Positions 53,282-61,682 of a stretch of DNA of 64,000 nucleotides are shown here, in pieces. The first letter of the stretch is position 1. Every line of letters begins with the position of its first letter. Source of the DNA: Pseudoduganella danionis (GTDB lineage Bacteria > Pseudomonadota > Gammaproteobacteria > Burkholderiales > Burkholderiaceae_D); the NCBI RefSeq assembly GCF_009720775.1, contig NZ_WNKW01000006.1:124001-188000 (forward strand), read 5' to 3'. Under the pieces are notes generated by a model. It was not told where the DNA came from. It ran no database searches and worked only from the letters and a program-made list of their open reading frames with translations. Both the position numbers and the translations under genes were made by a program.

Positions 53282-54083
53282 CGGCAGACTCCTGTGCGCG
53301 CACATAGCGCATGATGTTACGGAAAGTGTCGGTCCAGTACTCGTCGCGGTGGCTGGCCAGATAGGCCAGCAGTTCTTCGTGCGCAGCGGCCGAGGTGCCC
53401 AGATAGTCGCCACCCACACCGTGGAAGGTCAGGTTGACCATATCGCCCTGCGCTCCCGCCGCGCGCACCAGCGCGATCAGTTCGCTGCCGCTCAGGCCCA
53501 CGGGCGCATACACGGCAACCGCGTGACGCTGCAGCACTGCGCGCGCCGTCACACCACTACCGCCACCCTGCTTGATGCCGACGAAGGCAGCAGCAATGCG
53601 TGGCAGATAATCGCCGTCGCGCGCCTGATGGTCGCCGCACGGTACGGTGTAAGTGCGCTCGCGTTCGCCATCGATGGCAAACAGCATGGCATTGCCGAGC
53701 AGGACCTGATCGGCCATCTGCGCCGCCGTGGTGCTATCCAGATCACGCGCCGGCTCCACCCAAGCGTGGCCGGGCAAGCTGCCCGCGCACTGGTGGAACA
53801 GGCTATGGTTGCCCAGCTCATGGCCCAGTTGCGCCACGCGCCGCCATTCCGCCAGCCGGCTCTGCAGCAAGGGGCTCGACAACTGCAAATAGAAACTGGC
53901 TTTCAGGCCATGCCGCTGCAGCGCCGGCAGCGCCACATCGAGCTGGGAAGCCAGCGTGTCGTCATAACCCAGGCTGACGGCCACGCGGGCGCCATGGGGC
54001 CATGCCGTACTGGCGGGCGTCGCCTGTGCCTGGGCACCGCCCGCCAGCAGGCTGCACAGCACGGAAAGTAGAAGTTTTCGCAT
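53268..54083 (-). CDS. Polysaccharide deacetylase (CE4/NodB-like), exported
   Basis: A 271-residue protein with a signal peptide (MRKLLLSVLCSLLAGGAQAQA) and a NodB-type domain: VAVSLGYDDT (the Asp pair of motif 1), HELGNHSLFH (metal-binding His pair of motif 2) and a YTVPCGDH segment. It should remove acetyl groups from a polysaccharide in the periplasm. The ATG at 54083 gives a clean signal peptide. The promoter region contains the LacI-type palindrome at 54121, and the regulator gene follows, suggesting autoregulation. Confidence 0.85.
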   Translation of the reverse strand: MRKLLLSVLCSLLAGGAQAQATPASTAWPHGARVAVSLGYDDTLASQLDVALPALQRHGLKASFYLQLSSPLLQSRLAEWRRVAQLGHELGNHSLFHQCAGSLPGHAWVEPARDLDSTTAAQMADQVLLGNAMLFAIDGERERTYTVPCGDHQARDGDYLPRIAAAFVGIKQGGGSGVTARAVLQRHAVAVYAPVGLSGSELIALVRAAGAQGDMVNLTFHGVGGDYLGTSAAAHEELLAYLASHRDEYWTDTFRNIMRYVRAQESADGHH

Positions 54084-54120
54084 CGCAGGGTCGCTATGTA
54101 TTTCGGCTAAGTGTCTCATT

Positions 54121-54136
54121 TTGGAAACGTTCCCAC
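54121..54136. promoter_or_regulatory. LacI-type operator candidate before the deacetylase
   Basis: TTGGAAACGTTCCCAC, an imperfect palindrome with the same half-sites as the two other copies. It lies 38 bp upstream of the deacetylase ATG. Confidence 0.65.
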
Positions 54137-54239
54137 ATGTTGCACGCCTTAATTTGGCCTGTCAACGGCTAAGCGGCCTCCCTTTGCGGCGTTGCAAATT
54201 GACTTTGAAATTCTTTCGGTGCTATATTTGCCACATCGA

Positions 54240-54255
54240 TTGGAAACCTTTCCAA
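54240..54255. promoter_or_regulatory. LacI-type operator candidate before the GH16 gene
   Basis: TTGGAAACCTTTCCAA, a near-perfect 16-bp palindrome 28 bp before the GH16 ATG. Confidence 0.75.
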
Positions 54256-54283
54256 AACGAGAAAAATATTAGAAAGTGGAGAC

Positions 54284-55162
54284 ATGAGACGGCTAGCAAC
54301 GATGACAGCTCTGGTAGCGCTGTGTGCCTGCGGCGGTGGCGGTAACGCTGCCGGCGTGGCCAGCGCTATGCCAGCGGCCAGTCCTGCCGTCCCGCCCTCC
54401 ACCGCCTTGCCAGCCGGCGGCAAGCCCGATGGCTGGAAGCTGGTCTGGGCCGACGAGTTCGACCAGAACGGTCTGCCCGATGCCAGCAAATGGGCTTACG
54501 ACACCGAATACAACCGCAACGGCTGGTTCAACCACGAGCTGCAGTACTACGCGGCCGGCCGGCTGGAAAACAGCCGCGTCGAAAACGGCAAGCTGCTCAT
54601 CACGGCCCGCAAGGAAGCCCTGAGCACCATGGCCGACTACGGCGGCCAGCAATACAGCTCGGCGCGCCTGATCACTCGCGGCCTGGCCAGCTGGACCTAC
54701 GGCTATATCGAAGTACGCGCCAAACTGCCGTGCGGTGTGGGCAGCTGGCCGGCCATCTGGATGCTGGGCAGCAAAGGCCGCTGGCCCGACGATGGCGAGA
54801 TCGACATCATGGAACACGTGGGCAACAACCCCGGCCAGATCCTGGGCAGCATCTACACGGCCACGCAAAACTGGCCCGCCGGCACACCCAACACCAGCTC
54901 CACCACGGTGGCTGATGCCTGCAGCGCCTTCCACAACTACCAGCTCACCTGGAATGCCGAGCGCGTGGTGATCGGCGTGGACAACCGCAATTACATACAA
55001 CTGATTAACCCCGGCGACGGGGACTACCGGAAATGGCCATTCAGCAACCCGCAATATCTGCTGCTGAATCTGGCCATCGGCGGCGACTTGGGGGGCAAGG
55101 TTGATGACTCTGCCCTGCCGCAGCAGATGGAAGTGGAGTACGTGCGGGTGTACCAGCCCTAA
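54284..55162 (+). CDS. GH16 family beta-glucanase, lipoprotein
   Basis: A 292-residue lipoprotein: the lipobox LCAC (C16) ends the signal sequence, followed by a Ser/Pro/Ala linker. The catalytic domain matches GH16: WKLVWADEFDQNGLPDASKW, YGYIEVRAKLPCG, then the catalytic EIDIMEH (Glu-x-Asp-x-x-Glu). It probably hydrolyses beta-1,3- or mixed-linked glucan (laminarin-type). The lipid anchor keeps it at the cell surface or periplasmic face of a membrane. It is controlled with the downstream receptor by LacI-type operators. Confidence 0.92.
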   Translation: MRRLATMTALVALCACGGGGNAAGVASAMPAASPAVPPSTALPAGGKPDGWKLVWADEFDQNGLPDASKWAYDTEYNRNGWFNHELQYYAAGRLENSRVENGKLLITARKEALSTMADYGGQQYSSARLITRGLASWTYGYIEVRAKLPCGVGSWPAIWMLGSKGRWPDDGEIDIMEHVGNNPGQILGSIYTATQNWPAGTPNTSSTTVADACSAFHNYQLTWNAERVVIGVDNRNYIQLINPGDGDYRKWPFSNPQYLLLNLAIGGDLGGKVDDSALPQQMEVEYVRVYQP

Positions 55163-55280
55163 GCGATTTTTTTACAACACAACCGGAGCAAAACCCCGGC
55201 AAAGCCCCCCTGTAAGGGCGAGTTGGCGGGGCGGCGATTGACAAAAAAGTACGTCAATCATACTATTCGACGGCAGAGAA

Positions 55281-55294
55281 TGGAAAGGTTTCCA
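55281..55294. promoter_or_regulatory. LacI-type operator candidate before the TonB receptor
   Basis: TGGAAAGGTTTCCA, a 14-bp palindrome with the same half-sites, 54 bp before the receptor ATG. Confidence 0.75.
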
Positions 55295-55347
55295 GTGCCG
55301 TTCGGGGAAGTGGGAAGCGAGCTGTTCATAAAAACACAGGAGATAAC

Positions 55348-58296
55348 ATGCATTATCCAAAGGCACGACTGAAGTTAATGACGCTGGCGGTGGCCAGCGC
55401 TTGCGCAGGCGCCATACCGGCTGTCGCGCAGGAAGCCACGCGAGCGGCGGACGAACCACAGAGCGTGGTCGTCACGGGCTTGCGCCAGAGTCTGCAATCG
55501 TCGATGAACCTGAAGCGTAATTCGGACGGTATCGTCGACGGCATCGTGGCCGAAGACATCGGCAAATTCCCCGACACCAATCTGGCCGAATCGCTGCAGC
55601 GTATCTCCGGCGTCTCGATCGACCGCTCGATCGGCGAAGGTTCCAAAATCACCGTGCGCGGCGTGGGCCCCGACTTCAATCTGGTGCTGCTGAACGGCCG
55701 CCAGATGCCGACCTCGAATCTGGGCGACCTGAACGGCCGTGCCTACGACTTCGCCAATCTGGCCTCGGAAGCCATCGCCCAGCTGCAAGTGTATAAAACG
55801 GGACGGGCCGATACACCGACTGGCGGTATCGGCGCCACCGTCAACGTGATGACGGCCCGTCCGTTCGAGCGTCCGGGGCTGCACGCCAGCATAGGCGCCA
55901 AAGGTGTGTACGACAGCACCAACGGCAATCTGCCGGGCGACATCAAAGCCAAGCGCTCCACCACGCCTGAAATCTCGGGCATCTATTCCAACACCACGGC
56001 CGACGGCAAGTTCGGTGTGGCGCTGACGGGCAGCTATCAGGAACGCAATCTGGGCTACAACACGGCGGCCGTATCGAACGGCTGGCGCGGCCCGTTCCGC
56101 GGCGACGAAAACAACTGGGGCACCATTCCGCAGCCGGGCGCCAAAGGTTCGGAAAACATCACCAACCGTCCGGGCGCTACCGATCTGTACTCGGTGCCGC
56201 AGAATCTGAACTACAACTTCAACGGCGTGCAGCGCCAGCGCACCAACGCCCAGCTGACCCTGCAATTCAAGCCGGTCGATACGCTGGTCACCACGCTGGA
56301 CTACACCTATTCGGAAAACAAGATACAGACCAAGCGTAACGACGTCTCGGCCTGGTTCAACTTCGGCGAATCGGCCAGCTCGTGGACCAAGGGTCCGGTT
56401 TCCAGCCCGCTCATGTACAAGGAATTCGTCGCCAACAGCGATATCGCCATGGGCGCGGCCGACTTTGCCACCAAGACCAAGAACAAATCGCTGGGCTTCA
56501 ACGCCGTATGGAAGCCGACCAACACCCTGCGTCTGGAACTCGATACCCACCACTCGACGGCAGAATCGGGCGCCGATAGCCCCTTCGGCTCGAGCAACAC
56601 GCTGGGTTCGGCCAGCTTCAGCCGCGGCAACACCACGGTGGACTTCAGCCACGACTTCCCTGTGCTGAGCATCGAAGGCGCCGACTTCACCAAGTACGGC
56701 CAGCAGGTCACCGGTTCGGTCTTCACCAATCAGCTCATGAAAGGCATCGTCGACCAGACCCAGGTCAAAGGCCAGTGGAAAGTGCTGGAAGCGTCCGAGC
56801 TGAAATTCGGCGCCAATGCCACCAAGGTGTCCAACCGTTCCGCCTTCTCCAACCAGCAGCGCGATACCTGGGGCGGCGCCACCAAGCCATCCGACTATCC
56901 AAGCAGCGTGTGGCATCCGGAATCGGTACGCCAGTACTTCGACAAGATCGATGGCAGCGGCAGCCCTAATCTGTTCAACCAGTTCTACACCTTCAACTTC
57001 GCCCAGGTACGCCAGCTGGCTGCCACCGCTTCCGGCCTGCCAGCGCTGTATCTGCCTAAGACCACCTTCGACAACGATGCGCGTACCGAAGAGAAGTCCA
57101 ACTCCGGCTACGTCCAGTTCAATACCGACTGGGATACCAAGTTCCCTATCCGCACCGCCATCGGCCTGCGCTATGAAACCACCGACGTGGTCTCGACCGC
57201 ACTGGTACCGGCAGCGACCGCGATTACCTGGGTGTCGCAGAATGAATTCCCGATCACCTTCGGCGATCCGACGTTCACCACGCTGACCGGTAAGTACCAC
57301 AACCTGCTGCCTAGCTTCGACTCCGACATCGAACTGACGCCGGAACAGAAACTGCGCTTCAGCATGGGCGAAACCATAGGCCGTCCGCGCTGGGACCAGA
57401 TCCAGGGCGGCACTACCCTGAACTCGCTGGCACGCGCCAACGGCGGTACCGGCAACGCGGGCAACCCGGCGCTGAAACCGGTCAAGTCGAAAAATCTGGA
57501 CCTGTCCTACGAGTGGTACTACGGCCAGCAGAACTTCTTCTCGCTCGGCTACTTCCGCAAGAATCTGGAAAACTATGCGGGCCAGTCCATGGTCAACGCC
57601 ACCCCGTTCAACCTGCATACGCCAGTGGGTGGCAAGTACTGGAATGCAGCGCTGGCTAACGGTTGCGCCACGGCCGATACCACCTGTATCCGTAACTACA
57701 TCTTCCGCAACTTTGCCGGCCAGCCTGGCGTGGTACGCGGTGCCGATGACGCGATTACGGGTAATGCGACCGGCACCATCACGGGCCAGCCTAGCGATCC
57801 AGTGGCCAACTTCCAGATCACTTCCTTCGCCAACCAGAAGGCCGCCAGCCTGAATGGTCTGGAAGTGAATCTGCAGCATATGTTCGGCAACAGCGGCTTC
57901 GGTATTTCGACCAACTACACCTATGTGCACTCTGGCCTGAAGTACAACAACGCTTCGATCGGCGAGCAGTTCGCACTGGTGGGTCTGTCGAATTCGGCCA
58001 ACGTGGTGGGTATCTACGAAGACAAGAAATTCAATGTGCGTCTGGCCTACAACTGGCGCGGCGAATTCCTGTCCTCGACCTTCGACGGTTCCGGTCCTAA
58101 CCCGCAATACGTCGAGCCGTACGGCCAGGTGGACCTGAGCCTGGGTTATGCCTACAACGACAAGCTGAGCTTCCAGTTCGAAGGCATCAACCTGACCAAT
58201 AGCATCACCCGCACCCACAGCCGCACCCAGCAACAGCTGGAAGGCGTGACGCAGCAAGGTGCACGCTATATGGTCGGCGTACGCTACAAGTTCTAA
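55348..58296 (+). CDS. TonB-dependent receptor of the beta-glucan type locus
   Basis: A 982-residue receptor of the large carbohydrate-associated type. A signal peptide ends near AVAQEA, the TonB-box VVVTGLRQSLQSSM follows, then NSDGIVDGIVAEDIGKFPDTNLAESLQRISGVSIDR, typical of TIGR01782-type receptors, and a barrel ending YKF. Position behind a GH16 glucanase and a LacI operator points to oligosaccharide uptake. A terminator-like hairpin follows, then the halogenase cluster, an arrangement seen in Caulobacter and Xanthomonas carbohydrate loci. Confidence 0.93.
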   Translation: MHYPKARLKLMTLAVASACAGAIPAVAQEATRAADEPQSVVVTGLRQSLQSSMNLKRNSDGIVDGIVAEDIGKFPDTNLAESLQRISGVSIDRSIGEGSKITVRGVGPDFNLVLLNGRQMPTSNLGDLNGRAYDFANLASEAIAQLQVYKTGRADTPTGGIGATVNVMTARPFERPGLHASIGAKGVYDSTNGNLPGDIKAKRSTTPEISGIYSNTTADGKFGVALTGSYQERNLGYNTAAVSNGWRGPFRGDENNWGTIPQPGAKGSENITNRPGATDLYSVPQNLNYNFNGVQRQRTNAQLTLQFKPVDTLVTTLDYTYSENKIQTKRNDVSAWFNFGESASSWTKGPVSSPLMYKEFVANSDIAMGAADFATKTKNKSLGFNAVWKPTNTLRLELDTHHSTAESGADSPFGSSNTLGSASFSRGNTTVDFSHDFPVLSIEGADFTKYGQQVTGSVFTNQLMKGIVDQTQVKGQWKVLEASELKFGANATKVSNRSAFSNQQRDTWGGATKPSDYPSSVWHPESVRQYFDKIDGSGSPNLFNQFYTFNFAQVRQLAATASGLPALYLPKTTFDNDARTEEKSNSGYVQFNTDWDTKFPIRTAIGLRYETTDVVSTALVPAATAITWVSQNEFPITFGDPTFTTLTGKYHNLLPSFDSDIELTPEQKLRFSMGETIGRPRWDQIQGGTTLNSLARANGGTGNAGNPALKPVKSKNLDLSYEWYYGQQNFFSLGYFRKNLENYAGQSMVNATPFNLHTPVGGKYWNAALANGCATADTTCIRNYIFRNFAGQPGVVRGADDAITGNATGTITGQPSDPVANFQITSFANQKAASLNGLEVNLQHMFGNSGFGISTNYTYVHSGLKYNNASIGEQFALVGLSNSANVVGIYEDKKFNVRLAYNWRGEFLSSTFDGSGPNPQYVEPYGQVDLSLGYAYNDKLSFQFEGINLTNSITRTHSRTQQQLEGVTQQGARYMVGVRYKF

Positions 58297-58318
58297 GCCG
58301 CTAGCGCAGCACTGAACA

Positions 58319-58353
58319 GGGTCGCTGAGTCACTACGTATCAGCGGCCCTTTT
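58319..58353 (+). terminator. Terminator or attenuator after the TonB receptor
   Basis: Ten-pair stem (GGGTCGCTGA with one wobble) and a CCCTTTT tail, between the receptor and the halogenase genes. Some read-through may feed the downstream genes. Confidence 0.6.
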
Positions 58354-58396
58354 CGGTTAGACTTTCAGCCCATCACATCCACACAAGGCGAACAAC

Positions 58397-59920
58397 ATGA
58401 TCCGACGTATCGTGATTGTGGGCGGCGGTTCCGCCGGCTGGCTCACGGCCGGCCTGATCGCGGCAGCGCAGCAAGGCACGCCGCTCGAGATCACACTGAT
58501 CGAATCGCCGGACGTCCCCGCCATCGGCGTGGGCGAAGGCACCTGGCCCAGCATGCGCGACACGCTGCGCCGCATCGGTGTCAGTGAAACCGAATTCTTC
58601 CGCCAGTGCGACGCCTCGTTCAAACAGGGCTCGCGTTTCAATGGCTGGGTCGACGGCAGTGCCGACGACGTGTATTTCCATCCCTTCGTGATGCCGCAGG
58701 GCTGGGGCGAAGTGGACCTGCCACGCAACTGGCAGCAACAGCATCCCGACATTCCGTTTGCCGATCTGGTCAGCTACCAGCCGCACCTGTGCGTGCAGGG
58801 CCGCGCGCCCAAGCAGGCCGTCACGCCGGAATTTGCCGCCGTGGCCAATTACGGCTACCACCTCGATGCGGGCAAGTTCGGCCTGTTCCTGCGCGAGCAC
58901 TGCACACGCAAGCTGGGCGTGCGCTATCTGGCCGACCATGTGCTGGCAATTAACAGCGCACCCGATGGCGATATCGCCAGCCTGCAGACGCAGCGCAACG
59001 GCACAGTGGAAGGCGATCTGTTCATCGACTGCACGGGCATGCAGTCGCTGCTGCTCGGTAAGCACTATCAGGTGCCGCTGATCTCGCAGCAGCATGTGCT
59101 GTTCAACGACAGGGCACTGGCGATCCAGATACCGTATGCCAGCGCAGATGCACCGGTCGCGGCGCAAACCAGTTCCACCGCGCAGAGCGCCGGCTGGATC
59201 TGGGATATCGGCCTGCCTACGCGGCGCGGTGTGGGCCACGTGTATGCCAGCGCCTACAGCAACGACGACCAGGCCGAAGCCGCGCTGCGTGAGTACATCC
59301 GCGCCACTGGCGGCCCCGCTGATGCGGGCGCCGTGCGCCAGATCAAATACCAGCCCGGCTACCGCGCACGCTTCTGGCAGCGCAACTGCGTAGCCATCGG
59401 CCTGTCGTCCGGCTTTATCGAACCGCTGGAAGCGTCCGCACTGGCACTGGTGGAAATGGGCGCCACCATGGTGGCCGACGAACTGCCAGCCAGCCGTGCC
59501 GCCATGGACATTGTGGCAGCACGCTACAACGAGACGTTCAGCTATCGCTGGGAGCGCGTGATCGACTTCCTCAAGCTGCATTATGTGCTGAGCCAGCGGC
59601 GTGACACGCCTTACTGGCGCGACCAGCAGAGCAGCGTGCCGCAACGCCTGCAGGACCTGCTGACCCTGTGGCAGCACCGCGCACCCAGCCGCAACGATTT
59701 CCCCCGCATCGAGGAAGTATTCCCCACGGCCAGCTACCAGTACATCCTGTACGGCATGGGCTACCGCAGCCAGTTCCGCCCGGCGCCGGCGCAGGAAGCG
59801 GCCATGGCCGACGGCTATTTCCGCGAAGCGGCCAGCCTGACGCGGCGCATGCTGGGCGCGCTGCCGGACATGCGCAGCCTGCTCGAACACATCCGCCAGC
59901 ACGGCTTGCAGAACATCTGA
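58397..59920 (+). CDS. Flavin-dependent (tryptophan-type) halogenase-like protein
   Basis: A 507-residue flavoprotein. The FAD motif GGGSAGW is at 9-15, the catalytic-lysine motif appears as ASFKQG, and the late IEPLEASAL matches the halogenase Glu region. The WxWxIP halogenase signature is altered to GWIWDIGLP, lacking the Pro in place, so tryptophan halogenation is doubtful. Similar proteins are widespread beside TonB receptors, SapC and cupin genes. A role in modifying or sensing the imported ligand has been suggested for the cluster in general; the activity here is unknown. Confidence 0.88.
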   Translation: MIRRIVIVGGGSAGWLTAGLIAAAQQGTPLEITLIESPDVPAIGVGEGTWPSMRDTLRRIGVSETEFFRQCDASFKQGSRFNGWVDGSADDVYFHPFVMPQGWGEVDLPRNWQQQHPDIPFADLVSYQPHLCVQGRAPKQAVTPEFAAVANYGYHLDAGKFGLFLREHCTRKLGVRYLADHVLAINSAPDGDIASLQTQRNGTVEGDLFIDCTGMQSLLLGKHYQVPLISQQHVLFNDRALAIQIPYASADAPVAAQTSSTAQSAGWIWDIGLPTRRGVGHVYASAYSNDDQAEAALREYIRATGGPADAGAVRQIKYQPGYRARFWQRNCVAIGLSSGFIEPLEASALALVEMGATMVADELPASRAAMDIVAARYNETFSYRWERVIDFLKLHYVLSQRRDTPYWRDQQSSVPQRLQDLLTLWQHRAPSRNDFPRIEEVFPTASYQYILYGMGYRSQFRPAPAQEAAMADGYFREAASLTRRMLGALPDMRSLLEHIRQHGLQNI

Positions 59921-59972
59921 CACCGAATAAAGAAACATCAGAATAACGACCACCACGAGACACGAGACCACC

Positions 59973-60674
59973 ATGGCCAACCACGCTTTACTCAACAACA
60001 TCGATCACAAAGACCTGCACATCATCACGCAGCGCGGCGCCGAATATGGCGACAACCAGATGCTGGCCGTAACCTTCCCGGCCGAATTCCGCGACGTACA
60101 AGCCTGCTACCCCATCGTGTTCCGCAAGACCACGGACGGTCTGGGTTTCGAGCCGGTTGCGCTGTTCGGCTTTACCGAAGGCGAAAACCTGTTCCTCGAA
60201 GGCGATCAGTGGCAAGCCATGTACCTGCCCATGATGGTGGAGCGCCAGCCTTTCCTGATCGGTGTGAATGGCGATGAGCTGATGATCAATATCGATCTCG
60301 ATAGCCCGCGCCTGAGCCGCAGCGAAGGCGAAGCCGTATTCAAACCGCACGGCGGCTCCACGCCCTTCCTCGAACAGACCAATTCCCTGCTGGCCGCCAT
60401 CCATCAGGGCCTGCAACAGACCCCGGACTTCCTGGCCGCCCTGCTGCAGTACGAACTGCTGGAAAGCTTTGTGCTCGACGTGGAACTCGATAACGGCTCG
60501 CAGAACCGGCTGGTGGGCTTTTACACCATCAACGAAGACCGACTGGCCGCACTCGATGCAGCCGCACTGGCCACGCTGCATGCAGGCGGCCATCTGAAAT
60601 CCATCTACATGGTGCTCGCTTCGCTGTCCAATCTGCGCAGCCTGATCGACCGCATGAACTACCGCCATGGCTAA
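59973..60674 (+). CDS. SapC-family protein
   Basis: A 233-residue soluble protein of the SapC family (LNNIDHKDLHIITQRGAEYGDNQMLAVTFPAEFRDVQACYPIVFRK; QWQAMYLPMMVERQPF). The family name comes from an S-layer export gene in Campylobacter, but these short proteobacterial members are found in TonB receptor/halogenase loci and have no known activity. It starts 52 bp after the halogenase and overlaps the cupin gene by 8 bp, so it is co-translated with it. Confidence 0.9.
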   Translation: MANHALLNNIDHKDLHIITQRGAEYGDNQMLAVTFPAEFRDVQACYPIVFRKTTDGLGFEPVALFGFTEGENLFLEGDQWQAMYLPMMVERQPFLIGVNGDELMINIDLDSPRLSRSEGEAVFKPHGGSTPFLEQTNSLLAAIHQGLQQTPDFLAALLQYELLESFVLDVELDNGSQNRLVGFYTINEDRLAALDAAALATLHAGGHLKSIYMVLASLSNLRSLIDRMNYRHG

Positions 60675-61671
60675 ACCCATGCGTGAAATTAGCGGGCTGG
60701 GCGTCAACGATCTGAATAACGCGCTGCTGACATCGACCGAACCGCTGCTGCTGCGCGGGCTCGCAGCTAGCTGGCCCATGGTGCAGGCCGCGCGCCGTTC
60801 GGAACAGGAAGCCGATGCCTATCTGCGCAGCTTCTACCGTGGTGCCACGGTAGGCGCCATGCTGGGGCCACCGGAAGCCAATGGCCGCTTCTTCTACAAC
60901 GACGATGCCAACGGCTTCAATTTCTATCCCGTGCACGCCAAGCTCAATAACGTGCTGGACGAAATCGCCGCCAAACGCGATATGGACCCGGCACCCACCG
61001 TCTACGTGGGGTCCACCACGGTGGACACCTGCCTGCCCGGCTTCCGCGAACACAATGATCTGGCACTCGGCGCACGCGATCCGCTGGTCAGCATCTGGAT
61101 AGGCAACCGCACCCGCATCTCCGCCCATTACGATGTGCCGGACAATATCGCCGTGGTAGCGGCAGGCCGGCGCCGCTTCACGCTGTTCCCGCCCGATCAG
61201 CTACAGAACCTGTACATCGGCCCGCTCGATTTCACCCCGGCCGGACAGGCCATCTCGCTGGTGGATTTTCATCAGCCTGACTTCGAGCGCTTTCCGAAAT
61301 TCTCCACCGCACTCGAACACGCGCAGGTGGCGGAAATGGAAGCGGGCGACGCCATCTTCATCCCCAGCATGTGGTGGCACCACGTGGAAGGGCTGGCCGC
61401 CTTGAATGTGCTGGTCAACTACTGGTGGCGCCAGTCGCCCGACTACATGGATACGCCCACCAATGCGCTGATGATGGCCTTCCTCACGCTGCGCGACCTG
61501 CCGCCGGAACAGCGCAAGGCCTGGCAGGAGATCTTCCGCCACTACATCTTCGAAGCGGACCAGCAGACCGCGGCCCACATTCCCGAACAGGCCCGTCACG
61601 TGCTGGCACCGCTGGACGACGAAGGCGCGCGCATGCTGCGTGCCCAGATTCTGAAAAAAATGAACCGTTAA
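60667..61671 (+). CDS. Cupin-like (JmjC-type, cupin_8) protein
   Basis: A 334-residue cupin_8 protein with EPLLLRGLAASWPM near the start, an HxD metal motif in SAHYDVPDN and a distal histidine in MWWHHVEG. The fold is that of Fe(II)/2-oxoglutarate-dependent oxygenases, so hydroxylation of a protein or small molecule is possible. It overlaps SapC by 8 bp and is followed 11 bp on by the second halogenase-like gene. The substrate is unknown. Confidence 0.9.
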   Translation: MAKPMREISGLGVNDLNNALLTSTEPLLLRGLAASWPMVQAARRSEQEADAYLRSFYRGATVGAMLGPPEANGRFFYNDDANGFNFYPVHAKLNNVLDEIAAKRDMDPAPTVYVGSTTVDTCLPGFREHNDLALGARDPLVSIWIGNRTRISAHYDVPDNIAVVAAGRRRFTLFPPDQLQNLYIGPLDFTPAGQAISLVDFHQPDFERFPKFSTALEHAQVAEMEAGDAIFIPSMWWHHVEGLAALNVLVNYWWRQSPDYMDTPTNALMMAFLTLRDLPPEQRKAWQEIFRHYIFEADQQTAAHIPEQARHVLAPLDDEGARMLRAQILKKMNR

Positions 61672-61682
61672 GGATACCCATC

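Noticed and set aside
55375..58257. 960-codon minus-strand ORF opposite the beta-glucan TonB receptor
   Set aside because: Antisense shadow; no domain and no ribosome site.
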